DNA from: CATQHP01 sp965214915
Lineage (GTDB): Bacteria; Acidobacteriota; Terriglobia; Bryobacterales; UBA6623
Reading direction: 5' to 3'
Assembly: GCA_965214915.1 (NCBI GenBank)
Contig: CBDCCP010000002.1
Span: forward strand, 868,001-932,000
Length of the DNA stretch: 64,000 nucleotides
Position numbers and translations under genes: made by a program. The first letter of the stretch is position 1, and the number at the start of each line of letters is the position of its first letter. The notes under the pieces were generated by a model. That model saw only the letters and a list, made by a program, of their open reading frames with translations. It was not told the DNA's origin and made no database searches. Of the stretch, positions 25,389-34,503 are shown in pieces.

Positions 25389-26885
25389 CCGCGACAGCGG
25401 CCCCGGCAGCCCCATCTCTTCGCTGTCGTTTTCCCTGGCGCGTGTGAAGGCGCGCGCCGGTCGTTCCGTGCGCGCCTGCTCCAGCCAGTAAACGCCATCC
25501 CAGGGGACGCTGTTGCCGCGGGTGCCGATGAAATCGACGTCTCCGTCGCCGTCCAGGTCGCGGGCGGCGAACTTGTCGAACATGCCGCGCTTGCGGCGCG
25601 AGACATCGTGGCGAATCCACTCCTGCGCCGCATCGCCGGGATGCTCAAACCAGACCAGCCTGCCCAGCGGATCGTCGATGGCGACCTCCGCGCCGTCATG
25701 GTCTCGCGGACCGCGGCTGTAGCTGCCGGCGAAGATGTCCGGGTCGCCGTCGCCGTCGATGTCGGCGAGCTCGAACCCGGTCGCGGTATCGGGCGCCATC
25801 GTTCCGATCCGGTGCAGGTTCCACGTTCCGGCGGGATCGGCGGGTTGCTCCAGCCAGATCAGGTTCGTGCGGTTCTCCGACAGCACGATGTCGGGGCGCC
25901 CGTCGCCGCTGAAGTCGTGGACGATGAAGTTGAATCCGGTCACGGCCGCGCTGCCGGTATCGCCGATGGCGATCGCGTGCTCGACGAATTCGATCTCCGC
26001 TGCGCCGGTATTTTCGAACCAGAAAATACGCGATTCTCCGCGCGATCCGGCCAGCACGTCGAGATCGCCGTCCGCATCGAGATCCACGGGCCGCGAGTTG
26101 ATCGGCACGCGGACCTTGGTCAGGACGTTCTCTTTCCAGTTACCGTCCAGCGGGTCCCCCTCGAGCGCATACCAGCTTATGGCGTTCAGGATCGTCTCCC
26201 GGGCATTGCCTTCCTGCGAGCCTTTGTTGGGCGCGACGACCTCGGGTTTTCCGTCGGCGTCGAAGTCGGCGAAGAACACGCGAATGAACGAGCCGCGGTT
26301 GTTCGCCGCATCGGGTATGACTCTGGGCCATGTGGCGCTGCGCGCGTCCTTGCCGGGGTTCTGGAAGTAAATGAGATGGGCCAGCTCGCAGGCGGCGACG
26401 ATATCGGGATAGCCGTCCCCGTTGGCGTCGGCGATCGAGACGTCCTCGGCCGCTCCGGCTTCGGGCCCCTCGGCCAGTGTGACCAGTTCCCAGCGGCCGG
26501 GATCGCCGGAGCCGAAGGCCAGGCGGATATGCCCGTCGGCAACGCCGTCGTAGGTCGTATCGGACTCATGCACCGACACGATGTCTTCATGGCCGTCGAG
26601 GTCGAGATCGGCCATTGCCAAGCCGTCGCTGCCGGCGATGGCGACGCCGCCGACAGCGAGATCGTCGACGATATGCTCTCGCCAGGAGATGTAGGCTCCA
26701 TCAGCCGCGCGCGCCCGGCTCAGGGCGTCCGCGACTCTTTCGCCGGACGCCCCGGCGGAGGCGTCGGGGCCGCTTCCGCAACTCATCGCCGCGAGCGCGA
26801 AAACGATGGACGCGGCCGCCCGACGGCGTCCGATGGGTAGTGGATGAGGGATAGTAGATAGCGGCAAGAGATTCACCTCTGACAT
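25371..26885 (-). CDS. FG-GAP/VCBS repeat lipoprotein
   Basis: About 504 residues from the ATG at 26885; the first codons overlap a heptamer array, so the real start could be later. A hydrophobic leader ending ...FALAAMSCGSG gives a weak lipobox with Cys about residue 37. The body is a beta-propeller of FG-GAP-like repeats with Ca-binding loops (DLDLDGHEDIVSV, DANGDGYPDIVAA, DLDADGDLDVLAG, DIDGDGDPDIFAG, DLDGDGDVDFIGT). Such proteins bind sugars, proteins or calcium at the cell surface. The gene diverges from an enolase-superfamily gene. No partner is evident. Confidence 0.85.
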   Translation of the reverse strand: MSEVNLLPLSTIPHPLPIGRRRAAASIVFALAAMSCGSGPDASAGASGERVADALSRARAADGAYISWREHIVDDLAVGGVAIAGSDGLAMADLDLDGHEDIVSVHESDTTYDGVADGHIRLAFGSGDPGRWELVTLAEGPEAGAAEDVSIADANGDGYPDIVAACELAHLIYFQNPGKDARSATWPRVIPDAANNRGSFIRVFFADFDADGKPEVVAPNKGSQEGNARETILNAISWYALEGDPLDGNWKENVLTKVRVPINSRPVDLDADGDLDVLAGSRGESRIFWFENTGAAEIEFVEHAIAIGDTGSAAVTGFNFIVHDFSGDGRPDIVLSENRTNLIWLEQPADPAGTWNLHRIGTMAPDTATGFELADIDGDGDPDIFAGSYSRGPRDHDGAEVAIDDPLGRLVWFEHPGDAAQEWIRHDVSRRKRGMFDKFAARDLDGDGDVDFIGTRGNSVPWDGVYWLEQARTERPARAFTRARENDSEEMGLPGPLSRPVDSE

Positions 26886-26930
26886 TGGAGCACACCCCAA
26901 GCGCTTCCCGCGCCAGTGAATGGTGGATCG
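26836..26930. repeat. Two heptamer arrays flanking the FG-GAP/enolase divergent promoters
   Basis: On the minus strand, TATCTAC, TATCCCT, CATCCAC, TACCCAT cover 26836-26861. A second short array (GATCCAC, CATTCAC, TGG) occupies 26913-26930. They bracket the divergent start region. The copies are more degenerate than those at 5794 and 25358. Confidence 0.6.
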
Positions 26931-27051
26931 CAAGACAACACAGCGCGAGAACGATGAGAGGGAATCTCCACGCCCTGTTGAGGATACCGCGCCGGAGCCG
27001 ATTTGCTGCAATCTCCGTTACAATAATTTGCGCTATGAAAAGGAGATTCCG

Positions 27052-28266
27052 ATGAAATCGAATCGGCGCATGTTTGCGCAGGCGCTTGCCGCCGGGGGGG
27101 TGGGTCTGGCTTCCGCCGGAGCGTCCGCCGCGGCGGCGAAAGGGCGGCGGATTCGCAAGGCGGAGGTTCTGCCCGTGGGCATTCCGTTTCAGTCGGAATT
27201 CAAGATCGGGGTCGGCTCCGTCGGCGGCAAGGACAAGCCCGGCAAATATGTGCTCGTGCGGCTGGAAACCGAGGATGGGCATGTCGGCTGGGGCATGACC
27301 AACACTGTGCCCAACTGGGCCTACGAAACCATTGAGGCGGTTGTCGGCACGCTGAAAAACTATCTGGCCCCGCTGGCCGTGGGCAAGACTCCGTTCGAGT
27401 GGAATGCGCTGAAAAAGGAGATGGACGCAACGATCCGGCCTGCCGTGAGCAACGGCGCGCCGTTCGCCAAGAGCGCGCTCGAGATCGCCTTTCTCGATCT
27501 CGCCGGAAAAGTCGCCGGCCTGCCGATTCACCATATGCTCGGCGGAAAGGTTCACGACACGATCGACCTCTGTTACGCCGTGAGCATCGACGCGCCTCGG
27601 GCGATGGCCGCGGAGGTCAAGAAGTGGCCCGCCTGCAAGTGCTTCAAGGTCAAGGTCGCGGGCGACCCCGACGAGGACGTGAAGCGCCTCGAGGCGATTA
27701 CTGCCGCCCGGCCCGACATCGTGGTCTGGCTGGACGCCAACCAGTCCTATCAGCCGATCCGCTTGGAGCGTTTTCTGGAAGCGCTCAAGGACTTCGACAA
27801 CATCCGCTGCTTCGAGCAGCCGGTGCGCAGCGAGGATTGGATGGGTCTGCGCCGCGCGCGGGAGAAAAGCCCCTACCCGATAGCGATCGACGAAGGCTGC
27901 TTTTCGTCTTTCGACGTGGCGCGGATGGCGGAGATGCAGGCCGCCGATCTGGTCGTTCTCAAGGTTCCCAAAAGCGGCGGCATTACCAACTGCAACAAGA
28001 GCGCGGTCGTCTCCGAGGCGCACGGACTCGGCCTGTTGGGCAGCGGGCTGACCGATGCCGGCGTCAGCCTGATGGCGGCGATTCACCTCTACTCGACTTT
28101 GGATCTGCTGCTGCCGCCCGAGTTGAACGGGCCGCAATTTCTGGCCGACCTGATGGTCGAGGACATGCAGATGGAGGGCGTGACGGTCACCGTGCCGGAC
28201 GGCCCCGGGCTCGGCGTAACGGTGCCGGAAGCCCGCGTTCGCGAGAGCCTGCTGAAGCTGGGGTAG
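27052..28266 (+). CDS. Enolase-superfamily enzyme (mandelate racemase/MLE type), exported
   Basis: 404 residues from the ATG at 27052, with AGGAGA 5 bases upstream. The N-terminus MKSNRRMFAQALAAGGVGLASAG is a Tat-like signal. The catalytic set is visible: KVKV pair in CFKVKVAGD, metal ligands D (WLDANQSY), E (CFEQPV) and D/E (IDEGCFSS), and a second base Lys in VVLKVPKSGG. Members act on sugar acids or muconates by proton abstraction. Exported versions are known from Bryobacterales-like genomes. The M24 peptidase gene starts 10 bases after its stop, so they are probably co-transcribed. Confidence 0.9.
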   Translation: MKSNRRMFAQALAAGGVGLASAGASAAAAKGRRIRKAEVLPVGIPFQSEFKIGVGSVGGKDKPGKYVLVRLETEDGHVGWGMTNTVPNWAYETIEAVVGTLKNYLAPLAVGKTPFEWNALKKEMDATIRPAVSNGAPFAKSALEIAFLDLAGKVAGLPIHHMLGGKVHDTIDLCYAVSIDAPRAMAAEVKKWPACKCFKVKVAGDPDEDVKRLEAITAARPDIVVWLDANQSYQPIRLERFLEALKDFDNIRCFEQPVRSEDWMGLRRAREKSPYPIAIDEGCFSSFDVARMAEMQAADLVVLKVPKSGGITNCNKSAVVSEAHGLGLLGSGLTDAGVSLMAAIHLYSTLDLLLPPELNGPQFLADLMVEDMQMEGVTVTVPDGPGLGVTVPEARVRESLLKLG

Positions 28267-28275
28267 TCTTAGCGG

Positions 28276-29445
28276 ATGGATCTGACGGAAATCCGGGAAC
28301 AACTGCGGGCGCAGCGGCTCGACGGCTGGCTGCTGTTCGATCATCACCTGCGCGACCCCATCGCCTACCGCGTTTTGGGCCTGCCCGCCACAGGGCACGT
28401 TTCGCGGCGCTGGTATTACTGGATTCCCGCCGCCGGCGATCCGGTCAAGCTGGTTCACCGCATCGAAGACCGGCGGCTCGACGGGGCGCCGGGGGCGAAG
28501 CGCGTTTATGCGAGTTGGCAATCACAGCGCGACGCCTTGCGGGACATGCTGGCCGGCGCGTCGCGCATCGCCATGCAGTACTCCCCCGACTGCATGATTC
28601 CCTATGTGTCCCTGGTCGACGGCGGAACCGTCGATCTGGTGCGTTCTCTGGGCAAGGAAGTGGCGACCTCGGCGGCGCTCGTGCAGTACTTCGAGGCGCG
28701 CTGGTCGGACGCGCAGCGCGAGATGCACTTCGAGGCGGGCCGCCGGGTGGACGCGGTTTTGCGCGAGGCGTTCCGGCGCATCCGCAGCGCAATCGACTCC
28801 CAAGGCGCGGCGCGGGAGTTCGAAATCGCGCAATTCATCCGCCGCCGCTTCGCGGAGCGCGGCCTGCTGGCCGACGACGGGCCGATTGTCGGCGTGAACG
28901 CCAACAGCGGCAACCCGCACTACGCGCCGTCGGCCGAGTCGTCGCAGCCTATCCGCGGCGGAGACTTCGTGCTGATCGATTTGTGGGGCAAGCTTGACAA
29001 GCCTCATGCGGTTTACTACGACATCACCTGGACGGGCTGGTGCGGCGCCGCCCCGCCCGAGCGGATACAGGCAGTGTTCGAGGTTGTGGCGGGCGCGCGG
29101 GACAAGGCGCTCGGCTTCATCGACAAGGCCGTCCGCGAGGGTAGGGAAATCACCGGGTGGCAAGTGGACGACGTGACGCGCGGCCACATTGCCCAGGCTG
29201 GTTTCGGCGAATACTTTGTACACCGCACCGGTCACTCGATCGGAGAGGAAGTGCATGGCAACGGCGCCAATCTCGACAATCTGGAGACCCGCGACGACCG
29301 CCCGATCGTCCCCCGCACCTGCTTCTCGATCGAGCCGGGCGTCTATCTGCCGGAATTCGGGGTGCGCAGCGAGATCGACTGCTACGTCGATTCCTCCGGC
29401 GCCAGAGCTACCGGCGCTGTGCAACAAGAAATCGTAAGGATCTGA
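28276..29445 (+). CDS. M24 family metallopeptidase (Xaa-Pro aminopeptidase-like)
   Basis: 389 residues, cytoplasmic. The pita-bread fold shows its five metal ligands: D in DFVLIDLWGKL, D in YYDITWTG, H in HRTGHSIGEEVHGNG, E in CFSIEPGVYL and E in GVRSEIDCY. An N-terminal creatinase-like domain occupies residues 1-150. It probably removes N-terminal residues before proline, but other M24 members differ in substrate. Convergent with the O-methyltransferase gene. Confidence 0.92.
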   Translation: MDLTEIREQLRAQRLDGWLLFDHHLRDPIAYRVLGLPATGHVSRRWYYWIPAAGDPVKLVHRIEDRRLDGAPGAKRVYASWQSQRDALRDMLAGASRIAMQYSPDCMIPYVSLVDGGTVDLVRSLGKEVATSAALVQYFEARWSDAQREMHFEAGRRVDAVLREAFRRIRSAIDSQGAAREFEIAQFIRRRFAERGLLADDGPIVGVNANSGNPHYAPSAESSQPIRGGDFVLIDLWGKLDKPHAVYYDITWTGWCGAAPPERIQAVFEVVAGARDKALGFIDKAVREGREITGWQVDDVTRGHIAQAGFGEYFVHRTGHSIGEEVHGNGANLDNLETRDDRPIVPRTCFSIEPGVYLPEFGVRSEIDCYVDSSGARATGAVQQEIVRI

Positions 29446-29453
29446 CCGCGGCC

Positions 29454-30110
29454 CTACAGCTTGCGGATCAGGGTGATGCCGTCGGCGACGTGGATCATCG
29501 CGGTTTGCACGCGGGGGTCTCCCAGGATGTGGTCGTTGAAGTCGCGCACGCCGACGACTTCGGGATTTTGGTCCGCAGCGTCCATCAGCCAGTTGTGCCA
29601 CAGCACGTTGTCCACGGCGATCAAGCCGTTCTGGCGCGTGCGCTTGAGGATTTCTTCGTAGTAGGCGATGTAGTTGGTCTTGTCGGCGTCGATGAAGGCG
29701 AAGTCGACGGCCTCCGCCTCGGGCAGCCCGCGCAGCGTCTCCAGCGCCGGGGCGATGCGCAGGTCGATTTTATCGGCGACCCCGGCCCGTTGCCAGTGTG
29801 GTTTGCCGATGCGCGTCCACTCCTCGCTAACGTCGCAGCACAGCAGCTTGCCGCCGGGCGGCAGCGCTCTCGCGATGAAGAGCGCGCTGTAGCCCGTGAA
29901 CGCGCCGACTTCGACAGCGAGCTTCGGCGCCAAGGCCCCGACCAGGACGCTCAGAAAGCTGCCCTCGTCCTCCGAGATCATCATCGCGCCCATTTCGCCG
30001 AACCGTTGCAAGGTTTCCTCCCGCAATTCCGTCGCGACCGCGTCGTCCGCCGTGCGGTGATTGAGCAGATAGCGGCAGAGATCGTCGGTGAGCGCGGTGA
30101 CCTTGGGCAT
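29454..30110 (-). CDS. SAM-dependent O-methyltransferase (caffeoyl-CoA OMT family)
   Basis: 218 residues. Motif I is VEVGAFTGYSALFIARAL (about residues 63-80); the family metal-binding and SAM region continues with VDFAFIDADKTNYIAYYEEIL, where the Asp ligand appears. The C-terminal NDHILGDPRVQ matches the family. It methylates a catechol or similar hydroxyl; small bacterial members have wide specificity. The length is normal. Confidence 0.92.
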   Translation of the reverse strand: MPKVTALTDDLCRYLLNHRTADDAVATELREETLQRFGEMGAMMISEDEGSFLSVLVGALAPKLAVEVGAFTGYSALFIARALPPGGKLLCCDVSEEWTRIGKPHWQRAGVADKIDLRIAPALETLRGLPEAEAVDFAFIDADKTNYIAYYEEILKRTRQNGLIAVDNVLWHNWLMDAADQNPEVVGVRDFNDHILGDPRVQTAMIHVADGITLIRKL

Positions 30111-30117
30111 CAGGGCT

Positions 30118-30290
30118 ACTCTAGCAGGGCCGCTTGCGCGGCCAGTGGAGAGTGTGGGCGGCTGGCGCCGCCCAGTGGAGAGTGGAGAGTGGGGAGTGGA
30201 AAACCCCGGAAGTCGGCGGCCTCATTCGCCGTAGTCGTCTGACTACCCGCTTCAATGGGGCCGGGGGCCAAGAAGTGGAGAGTGGAGAGC
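30118..30290. repeat. Hairpin and heptamer cluster between OMT and proC
   Basis: GGCCGC-ttgc-GCGGCC (30128-30143), CCAGTGGAGAGTG, a hairpin GGGCGGC-tggc-GCCGCCC (30156-30173), and a minus-strand array TTCCACT, CCCCACT, CTCCACT, CTCCACT, GG (to 30201), with two more units at 30273-30290. It shows most clearly that heptamer arrays begin at CCAGTGG next to a GC hairpin. Confidence 0.75.
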
Positions 30291-30364
30291 AAGACTGCCG
30301 GCGCGGGACGGCAAGACGAGAGAACCCCGGCGCCCGTAACATCGTCCGCCGCTACAATGGGCGG

Positions 30365-31186
30365 ATGGCTGGCATCTCGTTGGGCATTATCGGCGCCGGG
30401 AATCTGGGCGGCGCGCTGGCCGAGGGGGCGTTGAAGGCCGGCGCGGCTGACCGTGTACTCGCCGCCGATGTCTCGTCCGAGCGACTGGAAGAACTGTCGG
30501 CTGCGCTGGGCGGGCGCTTCGCAGCCGTATCTGCGGAAGACGCCGCCGCGGCCGATTTGGTTGTGATCGCCGTCAAGCCGCACATCGCGCCTTCCGTGGT
30601 TTCCAGCATCGGCGCGTCTTTGCGGCCGGGCGCCGTTGTGGTCTCCGTTGCCGCGGGCGTGCCCCTGGCGAGAATCGAAGCCGCGCTCGGCGCCGGCCGC
30701 CCCGTCGTCCGCGCCATGCCGAATCTGGCGATGGTCGTCGGCGAAAGCGCGACGGCGCTGTGCGCCAACGCCCACGTCAGCGAAGAGCAAATGGAGCTTG
30801 CCGAGTCGATATTTGCGGCGGTCGGCTCTGTCGCGCGCGTCGAAGAGCCGCAGATGCATGCCGTTACCGCACTGTCCGGGAGCGGCCCCGCCTACGTATG
30901 CCTGCTCATCGAAGCGCTCGCCGCCGGAGGCGTCAACCGCGGCCTGCAGCCCGCTGTCGCGCAAGCGCTTGCCTGCCAGACGCTGCTGGGCGCCGCCAAG
31001 CTGGTTCGCGACAAGGGGCTGCATCCGGCCGCGCTGCGAGATCGGGTTACCACCCCGGCCGGCACGACGATCGCCGGTCTGCACCAACTGGAGTTGCACG
31101 GGGTCCGCGCGGCCCTGATGGACGCCGTCGAGGCGGCGGCGCAGCGTTCCCAGGAATTGGCAAGCGCGGCGACTACGCAGGGATAG
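30365..31186 (+). CDS. proC: Pyrroline-5-carboxylate reductase
   Basis: 273 residues from the ATG at 30365; the longer frame upstream translates repeat sequence. Reduces 1-pyrroline-5-carboxylate to proline with NAD(P)H. The Rossmann motif is GIIGAGNLGGALAEG at residue 6-20, and the dimerisation/active-site segment is TALSGSGPAYVCLLIEALA and VTTPAGTTIAGL. Length is normal. It is convergent with mutS, 18 bases apart. Confidence 0.96.
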   Translation: MAGISLGIIGAGNLGGALAEGALKAGAADRVLAADVSSERLEELSAALGGRFAAVSAEDAAAADLVVIAVKPHIAPSVVSSIGASLRPGAVVVSVAAGVPLARIEAALGAGRPVVRAMPNLAMVVGESATALCANAHVSEEQMELAESIFAAVGSVARVEEPQMHAVTALSGSGPAYVCLLIEALAAGGVNRGLQPAVAQALACQTLLGAAKLVRDKGLHPAALRDRVTTPAGTTIAGLHQLELHGVRAALMDAVEAAAQRSQELASAATTQG

Positions 31187-31204
31187 CAGAGTTCAGGCCG
31201 GGCG

Positions 31205-33814
31205 TTAATCCTTCAGCCGCTGCTTCCAATCGTTCAGCAATGTCAGCGCTTCGATCGGCCGCAGATCGTCGATGTTGAGATTCTGCAGTTCCTCGCCGAC
31301 TCCCTGCAGAGAGGAATCGAAGATGCTTTGCTGCCGGTTTTCGCTTTGCGGCGGCGGCGACAACTCGTCGCTGAAGGCGGTCTCGCGGCGTTCGTGCAGC
31401 CCCAGCACTTCGTTGGCGCGGGCGATGACCGACGGCGGCAGGCCCGCCAGTCGGGCTACCTCGATGCCGTAGCTTCTGTCCGCGTTGCCCGGCTCGACGC
31501 GGCGCAAAAAAATCAGCTTCTCCCCGGACTGCCTTACGGAAACGCGCAGGTTGAACACGCCGTCGAGCGATTCCGCCAAATCCGTCAACTCTTGGTAATG
31601 GGTAGCGAACAACGTCTTGGCGCCGACCTGCGAATGGATGTATTCGACCACGGCCCAGGCGATCGCCAGCCCGTCGTAAGTCGAGGTGCCGCGTCCAATC
31701 TCGTCCAGTAGGATCAGGCTGTTCGGGGTCGCCGTATTGAGTATTTGCGAGGTTTCGGTCATCTCCACCATGAAGGTTGAGCGGCCCGATGCCAAATTAT
31801 CGCTGGCGCCGATGCGCGTGAAGATGCGGTCGATCACCGGCAGCAGCGCTTTCCGGGCCGGAACGAAAGACCCCAACTGCGCCATGATCGCGATCAGGGC
31901 GGTTTGCCGCAAATAGGTCGATTTGCCGCCCATGTTCGGCCCGGTAATCAGCGCCAGAGTGCGGTCGGTATCGTTCAGAAAAACGTCGTTGGGGATAAAC
32001 GGCTCTCCGCTCTCTTCCGCGGCCAGGCGCTCGACAACGGGGTGGCGTCCGGCGGCGATCTGTATCTCTCCCGATGCGCTGAACCGCGGGCGGACGTAAT
32101 CGTGCTCGGCGGCGACGCGCGCCAGCCCGCACAACACGTCGAGTTGCCCGACCGCTCCGCCTGTGGAGCGGATGCGCCCGGCCTGCGCCGCCGTTGCTTC
32201 GCAAGCCTCGCGGAAAATCTTCCGTTCGATCTCGAGAATCCGTTCCTCCGCCTCCAAAACCTTCGTTTCCCACTGTTTGAGCTCGGGCGTCGTAAACCGT
32301 TCCGCGTTGACCAGGGTCTGCTTGCGGTCGTAGTGCTCGGGAACCTTGGCGGCGTTCGCTCTTGAAACTTCGATGTAGAACCCGAAAACGTTATTGAAAC
32401 GGATTTTGAGCGAGTCGATCCCGGTCCGTTCGCGCTCGCGCCGCTCCATCCGGGCGATGAAGCCGCGGCTGTTGCCGCGAATTTCCCGCAACTCGTCGAG
32501 TTCGCTGTCGAAGCCCGCGGCGACGACTCCCCCGTCGCCGATGTTGAGCGGCGGCGCTTCGGCGATGGTCCTGGAGATGCGCTCGCGCACATCGGCAAGC
32601 TCGTCCATCCGCTCGAGCAAATCGCGCATGCGCCCGCCTTGAAACCGGCCTGTCAGGCTGCGCAGCGCCGGCAAGCATTTGAGGGCATTGCCGAGTCCGA
32701 GCAGATCTCGCGGCGACGCCGAGCCGGTCGTCACCCGGGCGAGGAGCCGTTCGATGTCCGGCATCCGTTCGAGCTCGCGGCCCAACTCGCCGCGGGCGAT
32801 GGTGGCGCCGTGCAGCTCGGCGACGGCCTCGTGCCGCTGTTCGATCTCCGTCCGCCTGATTGACGGCTGCAAAACCCATTTCCTGAGCAGGCGCGCGCCC
32901 ATCGGAGTCGCCGTGCGGTCGAGGACGCGGAGCAGCGTCGCTTTCTTCAAGCCGTCGAACAACGGCTCGACGAGCTCGAGGTGGCGGATCGTTACCGGGT
33001 CCAGCGCCATCCAGTCCTTTTGCTCGAAATACCCCGGCCGCTCGAGATGCTGGAGGGCCGAGCGCTGCGTATCCTTCAGGTAATGAATCAGCGCCCCGGC
33101 GGCGGACACCGCGTTGCGCCGGCCGGCGGCGCCCAGGCCGTCCAGCGAGTGGAGGCTGTAGAAATCCTTGAGCACCCGCTCGGCGTACTCGAAATCGAAA
33201 ATCCAGCTATCGAGCTCTGTGTTGACGTAGCCGGGCCCGTTTTGCGCATGCCCGGCCGGCGATTCGAACAACGGGCCGGCGGACGGAATCAACACCTCTT
33301 TGGCGTTCAGAGTGCATAGCGTTTCTTCAATCTGCTCGGAGGCCATCTCGGTCATGCGGAACTCGCCCGTCGAAACATCGAGATAGGCCAGCCCGCTGCG
33401 TCCGTTGCTTTTGCGCACGGCCGCGAGGTAGTTGTTCTCCCCCGACTTGAGCAGGCTGGGGTCGCTCGTCGTGCCGGGCGAGAGAACGCGCACGATCGCC
33501 CGCTTGACCAAACCTTTCGCTTTCCTGGCGTCTTCGACTTGATCGCAAATCGCGACGCGGTGGCCTTTTTCGAGCAGCTTGGCCAAGTAGTTGTCGACCG
33601 TGCGCGCCGGAACGCCGCACATCGGCACAGGTTCGCCTTTCTCCTTGCTGCGCGAGGTCAAGGCGATCTGCAAATCGCGCGAGGCAATGACCGCATCCTC
33701 GTAAAAAAGCTCGAAAAAATCGCCCAGGCGAAAGAGCAGCAGGCATTCGGGGTACTCCTGCTTCGCGGCGTGGTATTGCTGCATCAACGGCGTTTTGGAG
33801 GAACGGGAAGCCAT
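31205..33814 (-). CDS. mutS: DNA mismatch repair ATPase MutS
   Basis: 869 residues. I start at the ATG complementary to 33812-33814 (MASRSSKTPLMQQYHAAKQEYPE); the open extension to 34057 lacks character. The mismatch-reading Phe-x-Glu is in LGDFFELFYEDA, Walker A is GPNMGGKSTYLRQT (about residues 623-636), Walker B is NSLILLDEIGRGTSTYDG. The C-terminus keeps the short helix-turn-helix end. It finds base mismatches and loads MutL. It diverges from a lipoprotein gene. Confidence 0.98.
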   Translation of the reverse strand: MASRSSKTPLMQQYHAAKQEYPECLLLFRLGDFFELFYEDAVIASRDLQIALTSRSKEKGEPVPMCGVPARTVDNYLAKLLEKGHRVAICDQVEDARKAKGLVKRAIVRVLSPGTTSDPSLLKSGENNYLAAVRKSNGRSGLAYLDVSTGEFRMTEMASEQIEETLCTLNAKEVLIPSAGPLFESPAGHAQNGPGYVNTELDSWIFDFEYAERVLKDFYSLHSLDGLGAAGRRNAVSAAGALIHYLKDTQRSALQHLERPGYFEQKDWMALDPVTIRHLELVEPLFDGLKKATLLRVLDRTATPMGARLLRKWVLQPSIRRTEIEQRHEAVAELHGATIARGELGRELERMPDIERLLARVTTGSASPRDLLGLGNALKCLPALRSLTGRFQGGRMRDLLERMDELADVRERISRTIAEAPPLNIGDGGVVAAGFDSELDELREIRGNSRGFIARMERRERERTGIDSLKIRFNNVFGFYIEVSRANAAKVPEHYDRKQTLVNAERFTTPELKQWETKVLEAEERILEIERKIFREACEATAAQAGRIRSTGGAVGQLDVLCGLARVAAEHDYVRPRFSASGEIQIAAGRHPVVERLAAEESGEPFIPNDVFLNDTDRTLALITGPNMGGKSTYLRQTALIAIMAQLGSFVPARKALLPVIDRIFTRIGASDNLASGRSTFMVEMTETSQILNTATPNSLILLDEIGRGTSTYDGLAIAWAVVEYIHSQVGAKTLFATHYQELTDLAESLDGVFNLRVSVRQSGEKLIFLRRVEPGNADRSYGIEVARLAGLPPSVIARANEVLGLHERRETAFSDELSPPPQSENRQQSIFDSSLQGVGEELQNLNIDDLRPIEALTLLNDWKQRLKD

Positions 33815-33905
33815 GCGCGAAGGGCGGGGAAGGACCTGATTATAGCCGCCGTCCGCGCGCTTGAGTTGACGCGCCGCTTGCCCGGCGTAGTATCTTATTG
33901 GCGGA

Positions 33906-34394
33906 ATGCCGCAATCGCTTACGCTCTGTCTGACCGCCGCCGTTGTCTTGTCGGCCTGCGCTCCCGCGCCGCGGGCCGAAACTGCGGACGAGCCGCCTTC
34001 GCTCCATGAACAAATGCTCGGCCTCTGGCAGGTCACGGATATCCGGAACCTGACCAAAGACGAGGACCAGCCCCATCAGCGGGAATACCACATGTACACC
34101 GCCGGCCATGAAATGATCGTTCTGGCCGGGCCCGACCGCCCCAAGCTGGCCAAGTCGATGAGCGACATGACCGCCGAGGAAGTGATGAGCCAGCAGCCTG
34201 TCGGGGCGGGCTTTTACAGCTACACGATCGAGGGCGACAAGGTTTCCCGCACGAACATTGTCGCCCTGTCGGCTTTCTACGAAGGCCGCACCATCGTCGG
34301 GGAAATCGAAATCGACGGCGATGCGCTCATTTACCGCGACGATCATTCGGCGGACGGCGATATGCGACAGTGGACCATGACGCGCGTCGAATGA
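33906..34394 (+). CDS. Small lipoprotein, lipocalin-like
   Basis: 162 residues. Signal with lipobox LSAC (Cys about residue 19), then a disordered PAPRAETADEPP linker and a compact beta-rich domain (LLGLWQVTDIRNLTKDE-type start: LGLWQVTDIRNL) that recalls lipocalin-like domains used for small-molecule binding. No ligand can be proposed. It diverges from mutS and precedes the Oar-like receptor by 110 bases. Confidence 0.65.
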   Translation: MPQSLTLCLTAAVVLSACAPAPRAETADEPPSLHEQMLGLWQVTDIRNLTKDEDQPHQREYHMYTAGHEMIVLAGPDRPKLAKSMSDMTAEEVMSQQPVGAGFYSYTIEGDKVSRTNIVALSAFYEGRTIVGEIEIDGDALIYRDDHSADGDMRQWTMTRVE

Positions 34395-34503
34395 ACGGAG
34401 CCGACCGAACGGCTGAAAAAGCGAGCCTTACATGGTGAACCGCAGAGCCGGCGTCTTACGATAGAAGGGAAGGGCCGTCCTTCCCGGATGCGCTTCGCTT
34501 GGC

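Noticed and set aside
26701..28521. 606-codon minus-strand frame across the enolase-superfamily gene
   Set aside because: Antisense shadow; the plus-strand gene has a full catalytic residue set and ribosome site.
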